Assembly: GCF_034555965.1 (NCBI RefSeq)
Contig: NZ_JAYDCK010000003.1
Location: 1 to 64,000 of the forward strand
Source: Aquicoccus sp. G2-2
GTDB lineage: Bacteria; Pseudomonadota; Alphaproteobacteria; Rhodobacterales; Rhodobacteraceae
Length of the DNA: 64,000 nucleotides
Reading direction: 5' to 3'
Shown: in pieces, positions 17,552-27,074 of the stretch
How positions within the stretch are numbered: position 1 is the stretch's first letter
Layout of the letters: each line of letters starts with the position of its first letter
Made by a program: the position numbers and the translations under genes
Notes under the pieces: generated by a model
Databases searched by the model: none
Seen by the model: only the letters and a program-made list of their open reading frames with translations
What the model was told of the DNA's origin: nothing

Positions 17552-18534
17552 TCAGGGTGTGAATGGCAGCCGGGTGATCGCATAGCCGCGTTTGGCCAGC
17601 AAGTTGAGCAACCCGGCCTTGCCCGGAAGATGCCCGGCACCGACGGCGATGAACACGGTTTTGCCTGTCGCCTCCTGTTCGATGGTTTTGACCCAATTGC
17701 TGTTCCGGTCGCTTAGCAGGGCTTTCTCCAGTCGGGCAAAATCCGTCTTTGCCGTCGGCCCGCCATAGCGGAGCGAAACCCAGCGGCCATATTCCCAAAG
17801 CGCGGCGATGCGGCCTTTGGTATAGAGTGCAATCATCGTGGCCTGAAGATCATCTGGGTCGAGCGGCAGATCGAGCGACAGGCGGAGCATTGCAAGTTGT
17901 TCGTCGCGGCTGAACCCGTCGAGCAGTTTGAGTGTGGTAAGCGGATTTTCGATTGAACGGGTGTCAAACCCGGCGTGATCGAGTGCCATGGCCAGCGATT
18001 CATCCACGCCTTTTGCGCCGCTGGCTTGATCGCGGAGTCGGCACGGGCTCATCCCGAGCATCATAGAGAGGAAGATCGGCTTCGCCTTGGCGGTGAAAAA
18101 GCGGGAAAACCGCGTGCGGCCATGGCGATGCGCAGGCGTTGCCAGTCGGTCTCGGGGAGGGATTCGGGCAAGGTTGGGCCGGTTGTCGTGAACATCACCG
18201 ACGGATCGCGCGCAATGGTTTGCTCAAGGCCGGTTTTGTCGGCGCTATTAATTTCGAAGAAGCTGAAATCAGCGGCGCTGGCCAATGGCAGGAGGGCCGT
18301 CGTTTGAGCTACGGTCTGGGTGTGGGCCATGTGGTAGGTACCAAAAATGGTCAGCGTGGTATCGCCCTTGGTGGCGCGCCAGAGCAGCCCTTCGGGGAAC
18401 GGGGTGATTCCGGCGGCGGCTTCCAGTTGGAGGCGGTCTTTCTGCGGCATGTTGCCAAGCAGGTCCGTGCCGCCACAATCAAGCGCCCGCAAAGGCGTGC
18501 CGAGAAGCAGAAGAGAAATCAGGAGAAATCGCAC
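17552..18534 (-). pseudogene. TraB/GumN family protein, frameshifted
   Basis: The first part begins at GTG 18534 with a signal peptide (LLISLLLLGTPLRA) and carries FGTYHMAH, the first conserved TraB/GumN histidine motif. The second part, in another frame, contains FIAVGAGHLPGKAGLLNLL, the final conserved motif. One extra base in the run at 18096-18100 (AAAAA on plus) joins them into GFPAFFTAKAKP and gives 327 residues, about family size. Members are exported, metal-binding, protease-like proteins of uncertain function. Either a pseudogene or a one-base sequencing omission. A dispersed repeat lies 32 bases upstream of the start. Confidence 0.8.
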
Positions 18535-18800
18535 TGGGATGGCCCACTTGTTGAATGGTTCATGGCACGCTAAAGCGTTTCGAGTTTAGTTGAAACACAA
18601 CTTGAATTCGAAACGTGCGCAACATTCAATCGTCGTGAGCGTTTCGGCATATTTCCGTGATTCAATAATAAGTCAAAACGCTTTAACGCGTTTGTGGCGA
18701 AGACTGAATCCCCTATTTCGTGCGGGCGTTCGGGAGCGGCCTGTTGCGCGGTGCGTTTTCGGGCTTTTGCCGAGCGGATCTCTAGGTCTATAGTGCGGCC
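18535..18800. promoter_or_regulatory. divergent promoter region, TraB/GumN and riboswitch
   Basis: No gene. Besides the repeat at 18567-18615 it holds a second inverted repeat on the plus side (AAACGC 18676-18681, GCGTTT 18688-18693). Its core AAACGCTTTA also occurs in the first element. Transcription of the FMN riboswitch probably starts between 18700 and 18800. Confidence 0.45.
18567..18615 (-). repeat. dispersed promoter-proximal repeat, copy A
   Basis: Read on the minus strand this contains GAATTCAAGTTGTGTTTCAA, then CGAAACG and a small inverted repeat (ACGC-TTTA-GCGT). It ends 32 bases before the TraB/GumN start. A near-identical element lies 30 bases before pal at 63782-63828 in the same orientation relative to the gene. 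It may be a promoter or regulatory element or a small dispersed repeat. Confidence 0.6.
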
Positions 18801-18950
18801 ATTCTCAGGGCGGGGCGAAATTCCCCACCGGCGGTAAGCGGCGATGTGCCGTAAGCCCGCGAGCGCCTTGGGCGGCAGTGCCGCCAAAGGGACAAGCAGA
18901 TCAGGTGTAATTCCTGAGCCGACGGTCATAGTCCGGATGGAAGAGAATGT
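18801..18950 (+). promoter_or_regulatory. FMN riboswitch (RFN element)
   Basis: The conserved landmarks are in order: TTCTCAGGGCGGGGCGAAAT, CCCCACCGGCGGTAAG, AGCCCGCGAGCG, the GGTGTAATTCCTGAGCCGAC stretch, and GTCATAGTCCGGATG closing with GAGAATG that pairs with the start. It senses FMN and lowers expression of riboflavin genes. The regulated gene is ribH, about 80 bases downstream. No clear intrinsic terminator follows, so translational control is likely. Confidence 0.95.
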
Positions 18951-19030
18951 GTTGTCATGTGCCTTTCTGGGCGCGCTGGCACATGTGATCGCCTTGGGTG
19001 ACGTGTCGCTTGAATAAAGGAGATCACAAA

Positions 19031-19465
19031 ATGGCACACACCCGGTTTGCATTCATCAAGGCCAATTGGCACGCGCATATCGTCGATCAAGCGCTGGTGG
19101 GATTTTGCGAGGTTATACCAAAAGCGCAAGTGGATGTGTTCGACATGCCCGGCGCGTTCGAGATGCCGTTGATGGCGCAGGACCTGGCGCGCTCGGGCAG
19201 GTATGGCGCTATTGCGTGTGCGGCGTTGGTTGTTGATGGCGGGATTTACCGCCACGAGTTTGTGGCGCAGGCCGTGGTGGACGGGTTGATGCGCGTCGGG
19301 TTGGATACGGGCATTCCGGTTTTGTCGGTCTCGCTCACGCCGCATCAGTATCAGCAGACGGCGCATCACGATGCGGTTTTCGCGGCGCATTTTGTTGAAA
19401 AGGGCCGGGAGGCGGCGCGGGCGGCTTTGACACTCCTGACAGCGCGCGCGGGCATTGCCGCGTGA
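19031..19465 (+). CDS. ribH: 6,7-dimethyl-8-ribityllumazine synthase, type II
   Basis: Condenses 5-amino-6-ribitylamino-uracil with 3,4-dihydroxy-2-butanone 4-phosphate, the step before riboflavin. The 144-residue protein starts MAHTRFAFIKANWHA and has FDMPGAFEMPLMAQ and DGGIYRHEFVAQAV for substrate binding. The N-terminus with a tryptophan after IKAN and the short C-terminus fit the RibH2 (type II) group seen in Brucella and relatives rather than the icosahedral type I enzyme. ATG 19031 has AAAGGAG upstream; the longer frame from 18998 is ignored. The only riboflavin gene in view, it is controlled by the FMN riboswitch. Confidence 0.93.
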   Translation: MAHTRFAFIKANWHAHIVDQALVGFCEVIPKAQVDVFDMPGAFEMPLMAQDLARSGRYGAIACAALVVDGGIYRHEFVAQAVVDGLMRVGLDTGIPVLSVSLTPHQYQQTAHHDAVFAAHFVEKGREAARAALTLLTARAGIAA

Positions 19466-19479
19466 TGAGGGAGGAAGGG

Positions 19480-19911
19480 ATGACGCAAGACATGTCTGAT
19501 TTCCCAAGGCTTGCCGCTGTGGCGGTGGTTCTGCACGAAGGACAGTTGTTGCTTGTGCAGCGCAGGAAACAGCCGGATTCCGGCCTTTGGGGCTTTCCGG
19601 GTGGGCATGTCGAATGGGGCGAGCCCGTGTTTCAGGCTGCCGAGAGGGAATTATGGGAAGAAACCACGCTTCGGACAAAGGCAGAGCGATTTCTGACCAA
19701 CCTTGACGTAATCATCCCGGATGAGGCGGGAGGTGTTCGGTTTCACTATCTGCTTGTGGCGGTGCAATGCGCATATGAGGCGGGAGAGCCAGAGGCGCGA
19801 GACGATGCCCGCGATGCGCGTTGGGTTCCGTTTGACGCAGTGCTGAACGGGGCGTTGGAGATGAGCCGGGATGTGGATACGGTTCTGCGTTTGGCACTTG
19901 ATAGGTGCTGA
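19480..19911 (+). CDS. NUDIX hydrolase
   Basis: A 143-residue pyrophosphohydrolase. The Nudix box reads GGHVEWGEPVFQAAERELWE, then ETTL, matching GX5EX7REUXEEXGU except for the last glycine. The fold start VAVVLHEGQLLLVQRRKQP is typical of the MutT / ADP-ribose group. It probably removes diphosphate from a nucleotide or sugar-nucleotide. The ATG at 19480 has GAGGAAGG directly before it. In-frame starts at 19462 and 19465 overlap the ribH stop and are less well placed. It is likely co-transcribed with ribH; a flavin-related substrate is possible but unproven. Confidence 0.88.
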   Translation: MTQDMSDFPRLAAVAVVLHEGQLLLVQRRKQPDSGLWGFPGGHVEWGEPVFQAAERELWEETTLRTKAERFLTNLDVIIPDEAGGVRFHYLLVAVQCAYEAGEPEARDDARDARWVPFDAVLNGALEMSRDVDTVLRLALDRC

Positions 19912-20046
19912 CTGGATGATGGACCAAATGGACAGGCGGCGGTTTTTCATGTGCTGATGGCGAGTCCCTAAGCATGTGGGGAGGCGCGAAAATTTTCGCG
20001 GATCGGGTGGTTGACTCGGCCCGCGCCACTCCCTAGCTATGCATCG

Positions 20047-20073
20047 TTAGCACTCAGACGTATTGAGTGCTAA
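20047..20073. promoter_or_regulatory. CIRCE operator for HrcA
   Basis: TTAGCACTC and GAGTGCTAA with a nine-base spacer, the exact CIRCE consensus. It lies 71 bases before groES and is the binding site for the HrcA repressor, whose activity depends on free GroEL. Confidence 0.98.
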
Positions 20074-20143
20074 TAGTCTTGTCCCACACTTTCGGTGGGG
20101 CGGCTTTGGGAAAAACAGGATCTCAATTAAGAGGAGCCAAAAG

Positions 20144-20431
20144 ATGGCATTTACTCCGCTTCATGACCGCGTGGTGGTTCGCCGCGTCGAGGGCGACGAA
20201 AAAACCGCGGGCGGGCTGATCATTCCCGACAGCGCCAAGGAAAAACCGGCGGAAGGCGAAGTCGTTTCCGTTGGCGCAGGTGTGCGCGACGAAGCTGGCA
20301 AGCGCGTTGCAATGGACGTGAAAGCCGGCGACCGTGTGCTGTTTGGCAAATGGTCAGGCACCGAGGTTTCGATCGACAGCGAAGAGCTGCTGATCATGAA
20401 AGAATCCGATATCATGGGCATCATCGGCTGA
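20144..20431 (+). CDS. groES: co-chaperonin GroES
   Basis: The 95-residue heptameric lid of the GroEL folding chamber. [10 protein letters not shown] at the start, [18 protein letters not shown] with the mobile loop, and the C-terminal ESDIMGIIG are textbook. The ATG at 20144 follows AAGAGGAGCC; the upstream 27 codons of the open frame are leader. It is transcribed with groEL from a CIRCE-controlled promoter. Confidence 0.98.
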   Translation: MAFTPLHDRVVVRRVEGDEKTAGGLIIPDSAKEKPAEGEVVSVGAGVRDEAGKRVAMDVKAGDRVLFGKWSGTEVSIDSEELLIMKESDIMGIIG

Positions 20432-20464
20432 ACGCCGCAATCCCCTAAAACATACCAACATTAA

Positions 20465-22129
<1,665 letters not shown>

Positions 22130-22219
22130 GCTGATTTCCGAATAGGAAATCGGCGTCACCCGGCCGACGATTTTTCTACGAAAAATCTGCCGAAAGGGAT
22201 GCCACCATCAAGATTGGAG

Positions 22220-22247
22220 AAGGGCGCTTCATTTGGAGCGCCCTTTT
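22220..22247 (+). terminator. rho-independent terminator of groESL
   Basis: AAGGGCGCT and AGCGCCCTT arms with an eight-base loop, followed by TT. It lies about 90 bases after the groEL stop. A smaller hairpin (GATTTTT-CTAC-GAAAAATC type) precedes it near 22168-22190. Confidence 0.85.
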
Positions 22248-22363
22248 CATTCGTGCGGGATTTGATCGGGCAGCGAGGCTTTACGCCCCGGTTCGCGCCC
22301 GGTTAATATTTCAATATTGTTCCGCGAGATGTTGCCGGGGTATGCCCTGAAAAGAGAGACAAG

Positions 22364-22840
22364 ATGGATTTCATGCGCGAAATGCGCCGTGGCGAGGAAG
22401 CCGAGGTTGAAGCCTTGCTGCGCGCGGCGTTCGATGGTGTGCAAGAGGCGGCGCTGGTGCGGGAATTGCGAAGGTCCGGTGCAATGGCGGGCGAAAGCGT
22501 TGTTACGGCACAGGGGCAAATCATCGGGTATTATGCGCTGTCAGCATTCAGCGCGCCCGAGGGTTGGCTATGTCTTGCGCCGGTTGCGGTTCTGCCTGCA
22601 TGGCAGGGGCGCGGCGTAGGCAGGCGGATGATGGGCATGCTTAGCGAATGGGCGCGGCTTGCGGGGCAATACGTGGTCGTGCTTGGTGATGCGGGGCTGT
22701 ATGGCAAGGCCGGGTTCAGCGCAGCGCGCGCCGCGAGATTGGAAAGCCCCTATCCGACAGAGCACATGTTGTTAGCCGGGCCGGGGGAGGATGTGCCGGC
22801 GCGCGCTCTGGCTTATCCCAAGGCATTCTCTGCGCTGTGA
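22364..22840 (+). CDS. GNAT family N-acetyltransferase
   Basis: A 158-residue acetyl-CoA-dependent acetyltransferase. The N-terminal segment MRRGEEAEVEALLRAAF and the cofactor-binding LAPVAVLPAWQGRGVGRRMM (Q-x-x-G-x-G) define the GNAT fold, followed by VVVLGDAGLYGKAGF, a common end motif of the YhbS-like group. The substrate is not indicated. The ATG at 22364 follows AAAGAGAGAC. It is separated from groEL by a terminator and appears to be its own unit. Confidence 0.88.
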   Translation: MDFMREMRRGEEAEVEALLRAAFDGVQEAALVRELRRSGAMAGESVVTAQGQIIGYYALSAFSAPEGWLCLAPVAVLPAWQGRGVGRRMMGMLSEWARLAGQYVVVLGDAGLYGKAGFSAARAARLESPYPTEHMLLAGPGEDVPARALAYPKAFSAL

Positions 22841-22919
22841 TGCGCAGAGGCTCTGCGCCGTTGAGGGAAGACAAGCGTGTCATAGCCAACTACTTTGTGC
22901 AGGGAAGGAGGGCCGTGAT

Positions 22920-23501
22920 ATGCGTAAACTACAGGTGCAGGGCGTGCATCATGTCACGCTGACAGGGGCTGACAGGCAAACGTCGATCGATTTCTGGGAA
23001 GGGGTGCTCGGGATGCCGTTTGTGTTCGACCAGCCCAATCTCGACAACCCCGGAGAAGGACATCTTTATTTTGATCCGGGTGATGGACGGCTAATTACCG
23101 TTTTCACCGACGAAAGCCGCAGGCCGGACCGGCGGCGAACGCCGACAGAGCCGGGCTGCGTGCATCATCTGGCGTTCAATGTCAGCCGGGCCACGTTTTC
23201 GCAGGCGGTGGAGCGGTTGGAGGCGCGCGGAATCGGACATTCCGGCGTGAAGGACCGAGGCTTTATGGACTCGATCTATTTCAAGGATCCGCTGGGGCTT
23301 TTGATCGAGTTGGCAACCTACAGGTTCGAGCCACCAATGGGGTGCAGTCATGCGGACGTTTTGATCGCGGCGCATAAACTCCGAGTGGCGCGGGGGGACT
23401 ACAATATTTCCGATGTGCATCTGGCGGATGCGATTGAGGCGCTGGTGGAGCGGCGGCAGGAGTCGCTTTCACAACAAGGAAGCGCGGAGCCTGCGAGTTG
23501 A
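22920..23501 (+). CDS. VOC-family (glyoxalase/dioxygenase) protein
   Basis: A 193-residue member of the vicinal oxygen chelate superfamily with two beta-alpha-beta-beta-beta modules. VQGVHHVTLTGADRQTSIDFWEGVLGMPF gives the first metal histidine, CVHHLAFNV the second, and DSIYFKDPLGLLIELATY the terminal glutamate. These metal sites support isomerase, dioxygenase or lyase chemistry, and ring-cleavage-type relatives exist, but no pathway genes flank it. ATG 22920 has AGGAGG upstream. The upstream extension of the frame overlaps the GNAT gene and is not used. Confidence 0.87.
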   Translation: MRKLQVQGVHHVTLTGADRQTSIDFWEGVLGMPFVFDQPNLDNPGEGHLYFDPGDGRLITVFTDESRRPDRRRTPTEPGCVHHLAFNVSRATFSQAVERLEARGIGHSGVKDRGFMDSIYFKDPLGLLIELATYRFEPPMGCSHADVLIAAHKLRVARGDYNISDVHLADAIEALVERRQESLSQQGSAEPAS

Positions 23502-23506
23502 ACGAG

Positions 23507-23526
23507 GGGTGGGGAGAACCCCACCC
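23507..23526. repeat. GGGTGGGG/CCCCACCC palindrome
   Basis: A perfect eight-base inverted repeat around AGAA, just after the VOC gene. It is probably a small dispersed palindrome or a terminator without a U-tract. Confidence 0.5.
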
Positions 23527-23603
23527 TACGAGCTTGTTCGCTGAGTGAGCGTGTAAACATAATGATCTTTCACAGGCGTCCAGTTCCGCCTATTTAGGGC
23601 GTC

Positions 23604-24323
23604 ATGCGGTGGTTTTGTCTTGTCCTTTTTCTGTGGCCGGTGGCGGTGCGCGCCGAGTGCGTGGTTCTTCTGCATGGGCTGGCGCGCACGGATAATTCCT
23701 TTGCGCTGATGCAAGAGGTGCTGGAGAGCAAAGGCTTCAACGTTGTGCATCCGCGTTATCCATCGACCGAACAGACGGTTTTGTCGCTGGCCGTCAAGAC
23801 GTTGCCCGCGGCGGTGGCCCAATGCGGAGCGCAGAGAATTGATTTCGTGACGCACTCGATGGGCGGTATCCTGTTGCGTGTCTGGCTGCAGGAACATCGC
23901 CCGCCACGGCTTGGGCGGGTGGTGATGCTGGCGCCGCCGAACCATGGCTCGGAACTGGTGGACAAGCTGGGTGATTATGCGGTTTTTGGCTGGTTCAACG
24001 GCCCGGCCGGGATGCAGCTCGGCACCGGACCAAAGGCGCTGCCAGAGCATCTCGGGCCGGTCGATTTTGAGTTGGGGGTGATCGCGGGAACGCGTTCGAC
24101 CAATCCGGTGTTTTCCACGCTTATTACCGGGCCGGACGATGGCAAGGTTTCGGTGGCCTCGACGAAGGTGACGGGGATGCGCGACCATTTGACGTTGCCC
24201 GTGACGCATACGTTTTTGATGAATAACCCACTGGTGATTGCGCAGGTATTGGAATTTCTGCGCCATGGCCGTTTTGATCATGATCTGGCCATGAGTGATC
24301 TGGTTTGGGAGAAGGACGAGTGA
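23604..24323 (+). CDS. secreted lipase/esterase-like alpha/beta hydrolase
   Basis: A 239-residue exported hydrolase. The signal peptide ([13 protein letters not shown]) ends near residue 17. [17 protein letters not shown] gives the oxyanion turn and [14 protein letters not shown] the nucleophile serine; [12 protein letters not shown] is common in triacylglycerol lipase-like proteins. The histidine is likely in [14 protein letters not shown]. Its stop overlaps the GTG of the next gene, so it is part of a short operon. The natural ester substrate is unknown. The ATG at 23604 is the first in frame and directly begins the signal peptide. Confidence 0.86.
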   Translation: MRWFCLVLFLWPVAVRAECVVLLHGLARTDNSFALMQEVLESKGFNVVHPRYPSTEQTVLSLAVKTLPAAVAQCGAQRIDFVTHSMGGILLRVWLQEHRPPRLGRVVMLAPPNHGSELVDKLGDYAVFGWFNGPAGMQLGTGPKALPEHLGPVDFELGVIAGTRSTNPVFSTLITGPDDGKVSVASTKVTGMRDHLTLPVTHTFLMNNPLVIAQVLEFLRHGRFDHDLAMSDLVWEKDE

Positions 24324-25468
24324 GGCTTGATCTGACCTTCACCGGCGCGCAGGTGTTGCGCCCGGATGGTCTTTCGACCGCGCCACTTGCGATTTCGGGT
24401 GGGATTATTGCGCAACCGCACGGTGCGCGTGAAGTGGACCTGAGCGGGTATCTGGTGTTGCCGGGGATTGTCGATATTCACGGGGACGGGTTCGAGCGGC
24501 ATCTCGCCCCACGCCGGGGAGCGATGAAGGATATGGCGGGCGGGTTGATCGCCTGTGAAGCGGAACTGGCGGCGAACGGGATCAGCACGGCGGTTTTGGC
24601 GCAATTCTGGAGCTGGGAAGGTGGGTTGCGCGGGCCGGATTTTGCGCGCGCGATGCTGGCGGCGCTTGCGGACATGCGCGGTGCCGTGGTGACCGATCTG
24701 CACGCTCAGCTTCGGCTGGAGACGCATATGCTGGACGATTTCACGGCGTTCGAGGCGACCGTAAATGAATTTGATGTGGGTTATGTCGTGTTCAACGATC
24801 ACCTTCCGCATGAGCGGTTAGCGGCGGGGAAGCGCCCGGCGCGGCTGGCTGGGACGGCGCTGAAATCCGGGCGCAGCCCGGAGGCGTTGCTGGCGCTGTT
24901 GCATGAGCTGCATGGGCGGCGCGGGGAGGTGCCGGTGGCTATTGCGGCGCTGGCGAAGCGGCTGGCGGCCAATGGTGTGTTGCTTGGCAGCCATGATGAA
25001 AGCAGCGCGCAGGACCGGGCGGAGTGGCGCGCGCGCGGCATCGGGTTGGTGGAGTTCCCGGAGACCATGGAGGCCGCAGAGGCCGCGCGCACCGGCGACG
25101 ATGGTGTTATTCTGGGCGCGCCCAACGTGATGCGGGGCGGGTCGCACAAAGGTAATGTTTCGGCGCTTGACCTGATTGCGGCGGGCTACTGCGATGCACT
25201 TGCGTCGGACTATCACTACCCGTCATTGCGGCGCGCGGCGCTTTTTCTGGCGGAGGCCGGGGTTTGTGATTTGCGCGCGGCGTGGCGGTTGGTATCAGAC
25301 GGGCCTGCGCGGCTGTTGCGGCTTGCCGATCGTGGTTGCCTTGCGCCGGGGAAGCGGGCGGATCTGGTCGTGCTTGACGCTGCTACAAAACGGTTATGCG
25401 CGACGTTGAGTGGAGGGCGGATCAGTTATCTTTCAGGCGATCTGGCGGCGCGGTTTGTTTGCTTGTAA
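24320..25468 (+). CDS. PhnM-like amidohydrolase
   Basis: A 382-residue enzyme of the amidohydrolase superfamily, closest by motif to PhnM (alpha-D-ribose 1-methylphosphonate 5-triphosphate diphosphatase). Seen: [20 protein letters not shown] near residue 45, GSHDESS in the middle, [12 protein letters not shown], and [11 protein letters not shown] at the end. In phn operons this enzyme removes pyrophosphate during phosphonate breakdown, but no other phn genes are near. The GTG at 24320 overlaps the upstream stop (GTGA) and has GAGAAGGA before it. It may act on a different triphosphate or be a detached phosphonate gene. Confidence 0.85.
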   Translation: MRLDLTFTGAQVLRPDGLSTAPLAISGGIIAQPHGAREVDLSGYLVLPGIVDIHGDGFERHLAPRRGAMKDMAGGLIACEAELAANGISTAVLAQFWSWEGGLRGPDFARAMLAALADMRGAVVTDLHAQLRLETHMLDDFTAFEATVNEFDVGYVVFNDHLPHERLAAGKRPARLAGTALKSGRSPEALLALLHELHGRRGEVPVAIAALAKRLAANGVLLGSHDESSAQDRAEWRARGIGLVEFPETMEAAEAARTGDDGVILGAPNVMRGGSHKGNVSALDLIAAGYCDALASDYHYPSLRRAALFLAEAGVCDLRAAWRLVSDGPARLLRLADRGCLAPGKRADLVVLDAATKRLCATLSGGRISYLSGDLAARFVCL

Positions 25469-25504
25469 CGCTACTGCATCAAGCACGAGAGAGGAGGCTT
25501 TGCG

Positions 25505-25891
25505 ATGATTGTCAGACATCTTGAGGATATTCTGGGCAGTGAAGCGCATGTCAAAGGAGAGGCGTTTGAAAGTCGGCGCGTTCTGCTGGCGGCGGATGGG
25601 CTTGGCTATTCCCTGCATGACACGGTGGTGAAAGAAGGCAGCGAGCAATATCTTCACTACAAGCACCATGTAGAGAGCAATTACTGCATCGCGGGCGAAG
25701 GTGAGGTGGAGAATGTCGCCACGGGGGAAGTGTTTCCGCTGCGTCCCGGCACGCTTTATACGCTGGACCGGCATGAGGCGCATATCCTGCGGGCGTTGAA
25801 GGGGGAAATGCGGCTGGTCTGTATCTTCACACCGGCATTAACCGGCCGGGAGGTGCATGACGAAGATGGCAGCTATGGCTTGCCGGACTAA
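25505..25891 (+). CDS. ectC: ectoine synthase (solitary)
   Basis: A 128-residue cupin that cyclises N-gamma-acetyl-diaminobutyrate to the compatible solute ectoine. The family core HYKHHVESNYCIAGEGEVEN is present, and the iron ligands known from crystal structures of EctC fall at the same numbers here: E57, Y85 and H93. The start MIVRHLEDILGS is also standard, and GAGGAGG lies before the ATG. No ectA or ectB is adjacent, so the substrate must come from elsewhere in the genome or from outside, or the enzyme acts on a related amino acid. Such solitary EctC proteins are known in other bacteria. Confidence 0.93.
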   Translation: MIVRHLEDILGSEAHVKGEAFESRRVLLAADGLGYSLHDTVVKEGSEQYLHYKHHVESNYCIAGEGEVENVATGEVFPLRPGTLYTLDRHEAHILRALKGEMRLVCIFTPALTGREVHDEDGSYGLPD

Positions 25892-25909
25892 AAAAGATGA
25901 ACGGAACGG

Positions 25910-26281
25910 TCAATTCTTGCGGTCGGACGGGTGGTTCACGCCATCGGCCCAGCGTAGTGGTTCGAAATCGCGAGGGTTCACGCCGTCGATCGCACCAAGA
26001 TTGACGCCGTATTCGGTCGGGTTCGACCGGCGGCGGTGATGCGTGTAGCAGCCACAGGTTTTGCAGAAATAGTGCTGAGCGGTTTTGGTGCCCCATTGGT
26101 AGAGGGTAAGCGCGTCTTCGCCTTTCACGATCCTGAGTGCGTCGAGCGGGACCGTGACTGTAGCGGCGGCGCGGCGGCGGCAGAACGAACAATCGCAGTG
26201 GCGCGCGGCGGAAAACGGCACGGAGGGCGCTACTTCAAGCTCCACGGCACCGCAATGGCAGGTCAAGCGAAAGACGTTCAT
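25910..26281 (-). CDS. GFA (CENP-V/GFA) zinc-binding protein
   Basis: A 123-residue protein with the GFA domain. The zinc-binding cysteines are seen in LTCHCGAVE, HCDCSFCRRR and FCKTCGCYTHH. The family is named for a proposed glutathione-dependent formaldehyde-activating activity, but most members have no proven reaction. The ATG at 26281 overlaps the stop of the rhomboid gene (ATGA), so the two are co-translated. It is convergent with ectC, 18 bases away. Length and domain boundaries are normal. Confidence 0.9.
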   Translation of the reverse strand: MNVFRLTCHCGAVELEVAPSVPFSAARHCDCSFCRRRAAATVTVPLDALRIVKGEDALTLYQWGTKTAQHYFCKTCGCYTHHRRRSNPTEYGVNLGAIDGVNPRDFEPLRWADGVNHPSDRKN

Positions 26282-27021
26282 TTGCGCCGCCTGCGAATGA
26301 CAGGAATTGGTGAGGGATCATAGACCGCTTCGGGATGGGGTGGGCGAAAGGCGTGGCTTTGCCAGAAACCCGGCCCGCCGAGCCTGAGGAATACTGGCAG
26401 CGTGAAGAGGACACCCAGAATGAAGCCCCCGGCATGGGCCCAATAGGCAACGCCGCCGCCATTCACATCCGCCGTGAGGCCACCGAAGAATTGCACCACG
26501 AACCAGACCGCCAGCATGGTCCAGGCCGGGATGGTGAATATCTTGAAGAAGACGATGAAGATAAACAGGATGTCGATTTTCGCGCGCGGAAAGAGCAGGA
26601 GATAGCCACCCATCACACCGGCAATCGCACCAGACGCGCCAACGGTGGGCACCAGCGATCCGGGCTGCATCATGACATGGGCCATGCCCGCGCCCAGCCC
26701 GCAGGCAAGGTAGAAGAGCGCAAAGCCGGTATGGCCCATCTGATCTTCCATGTTGTCACCGAAAATCCACAAAAACAGCATGTTCCCGAAGATGTGCATG
26801 AAGCCGCCATGCAGGAACATCGAGGTGAGCAGGGTTTCATACCCTTGCCCGGCGCTGATCCGCGCCGGGACAATACCCCAGTTGAAATAGAATATGGTCA
26901 TGGCACGCGGGTTGTCGAGAAGTGTCAGATTGGACAGAAACACTAGGACATTGAGCGCAATCAATGCGTAGGTGACATAGGGCGTGCTGCCGGAAGGATT
27001 GTGATCGCGGATCGGAAACAT
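26278..27021 (-). CDS. rhomboid family intramembrane serine protease
   Basis: A 247-residue inner-membrane protease that cleaves transmembrane helices. The catalytic serine is S130 in GASGAIAG, the histidine H196 in WAHAGGFILG, and N80 sits in the HIFGN helix as expected. About six membrane segments are visible, with the usual L1 loop between the first two. A short charged C-terminal tail follows. It is translationally coupled to the GFA gene. The physiological substrate is not indicated. Confidence 0.93.
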   Translation of the reverse strand: MFPIRDHNPSGSTPYVTYALIALNVLVFLSNLTLLDNPRAMTIFYFNWGIVPARISAGQGYETLLTSMFLHGGFMHIFGNMLFLWIFGDNMEDQMGHTGFALFYLACGLGAGMAHVMMQPGSLVPTVGASGAIAGVMGGYLLLFPRAKIDILFIFIVFFKIFTIPAWTMLAVWFVVQFFGGLTADVNGGGVAYWAHAGGFILGVLFTLPVFLRLGGPGFWQSHAFRPPHPEAVYDPSPIPVIRRRRK

Positions 27022-27074
27022 GAGCTTACGCTAACCGCTTTGCGGCGGCAGGGGAAGTTTGTCGAGTGGCCCGC

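Noticed and set aside
18937-19017. 26-codon frame overlapping the riboswitch 3' end as a true gene
   Set aside because: Its ATG is part of the conserved riboswitch core, so the coding appearance may be accidental; kept only as a remark under the riboswitch finding.
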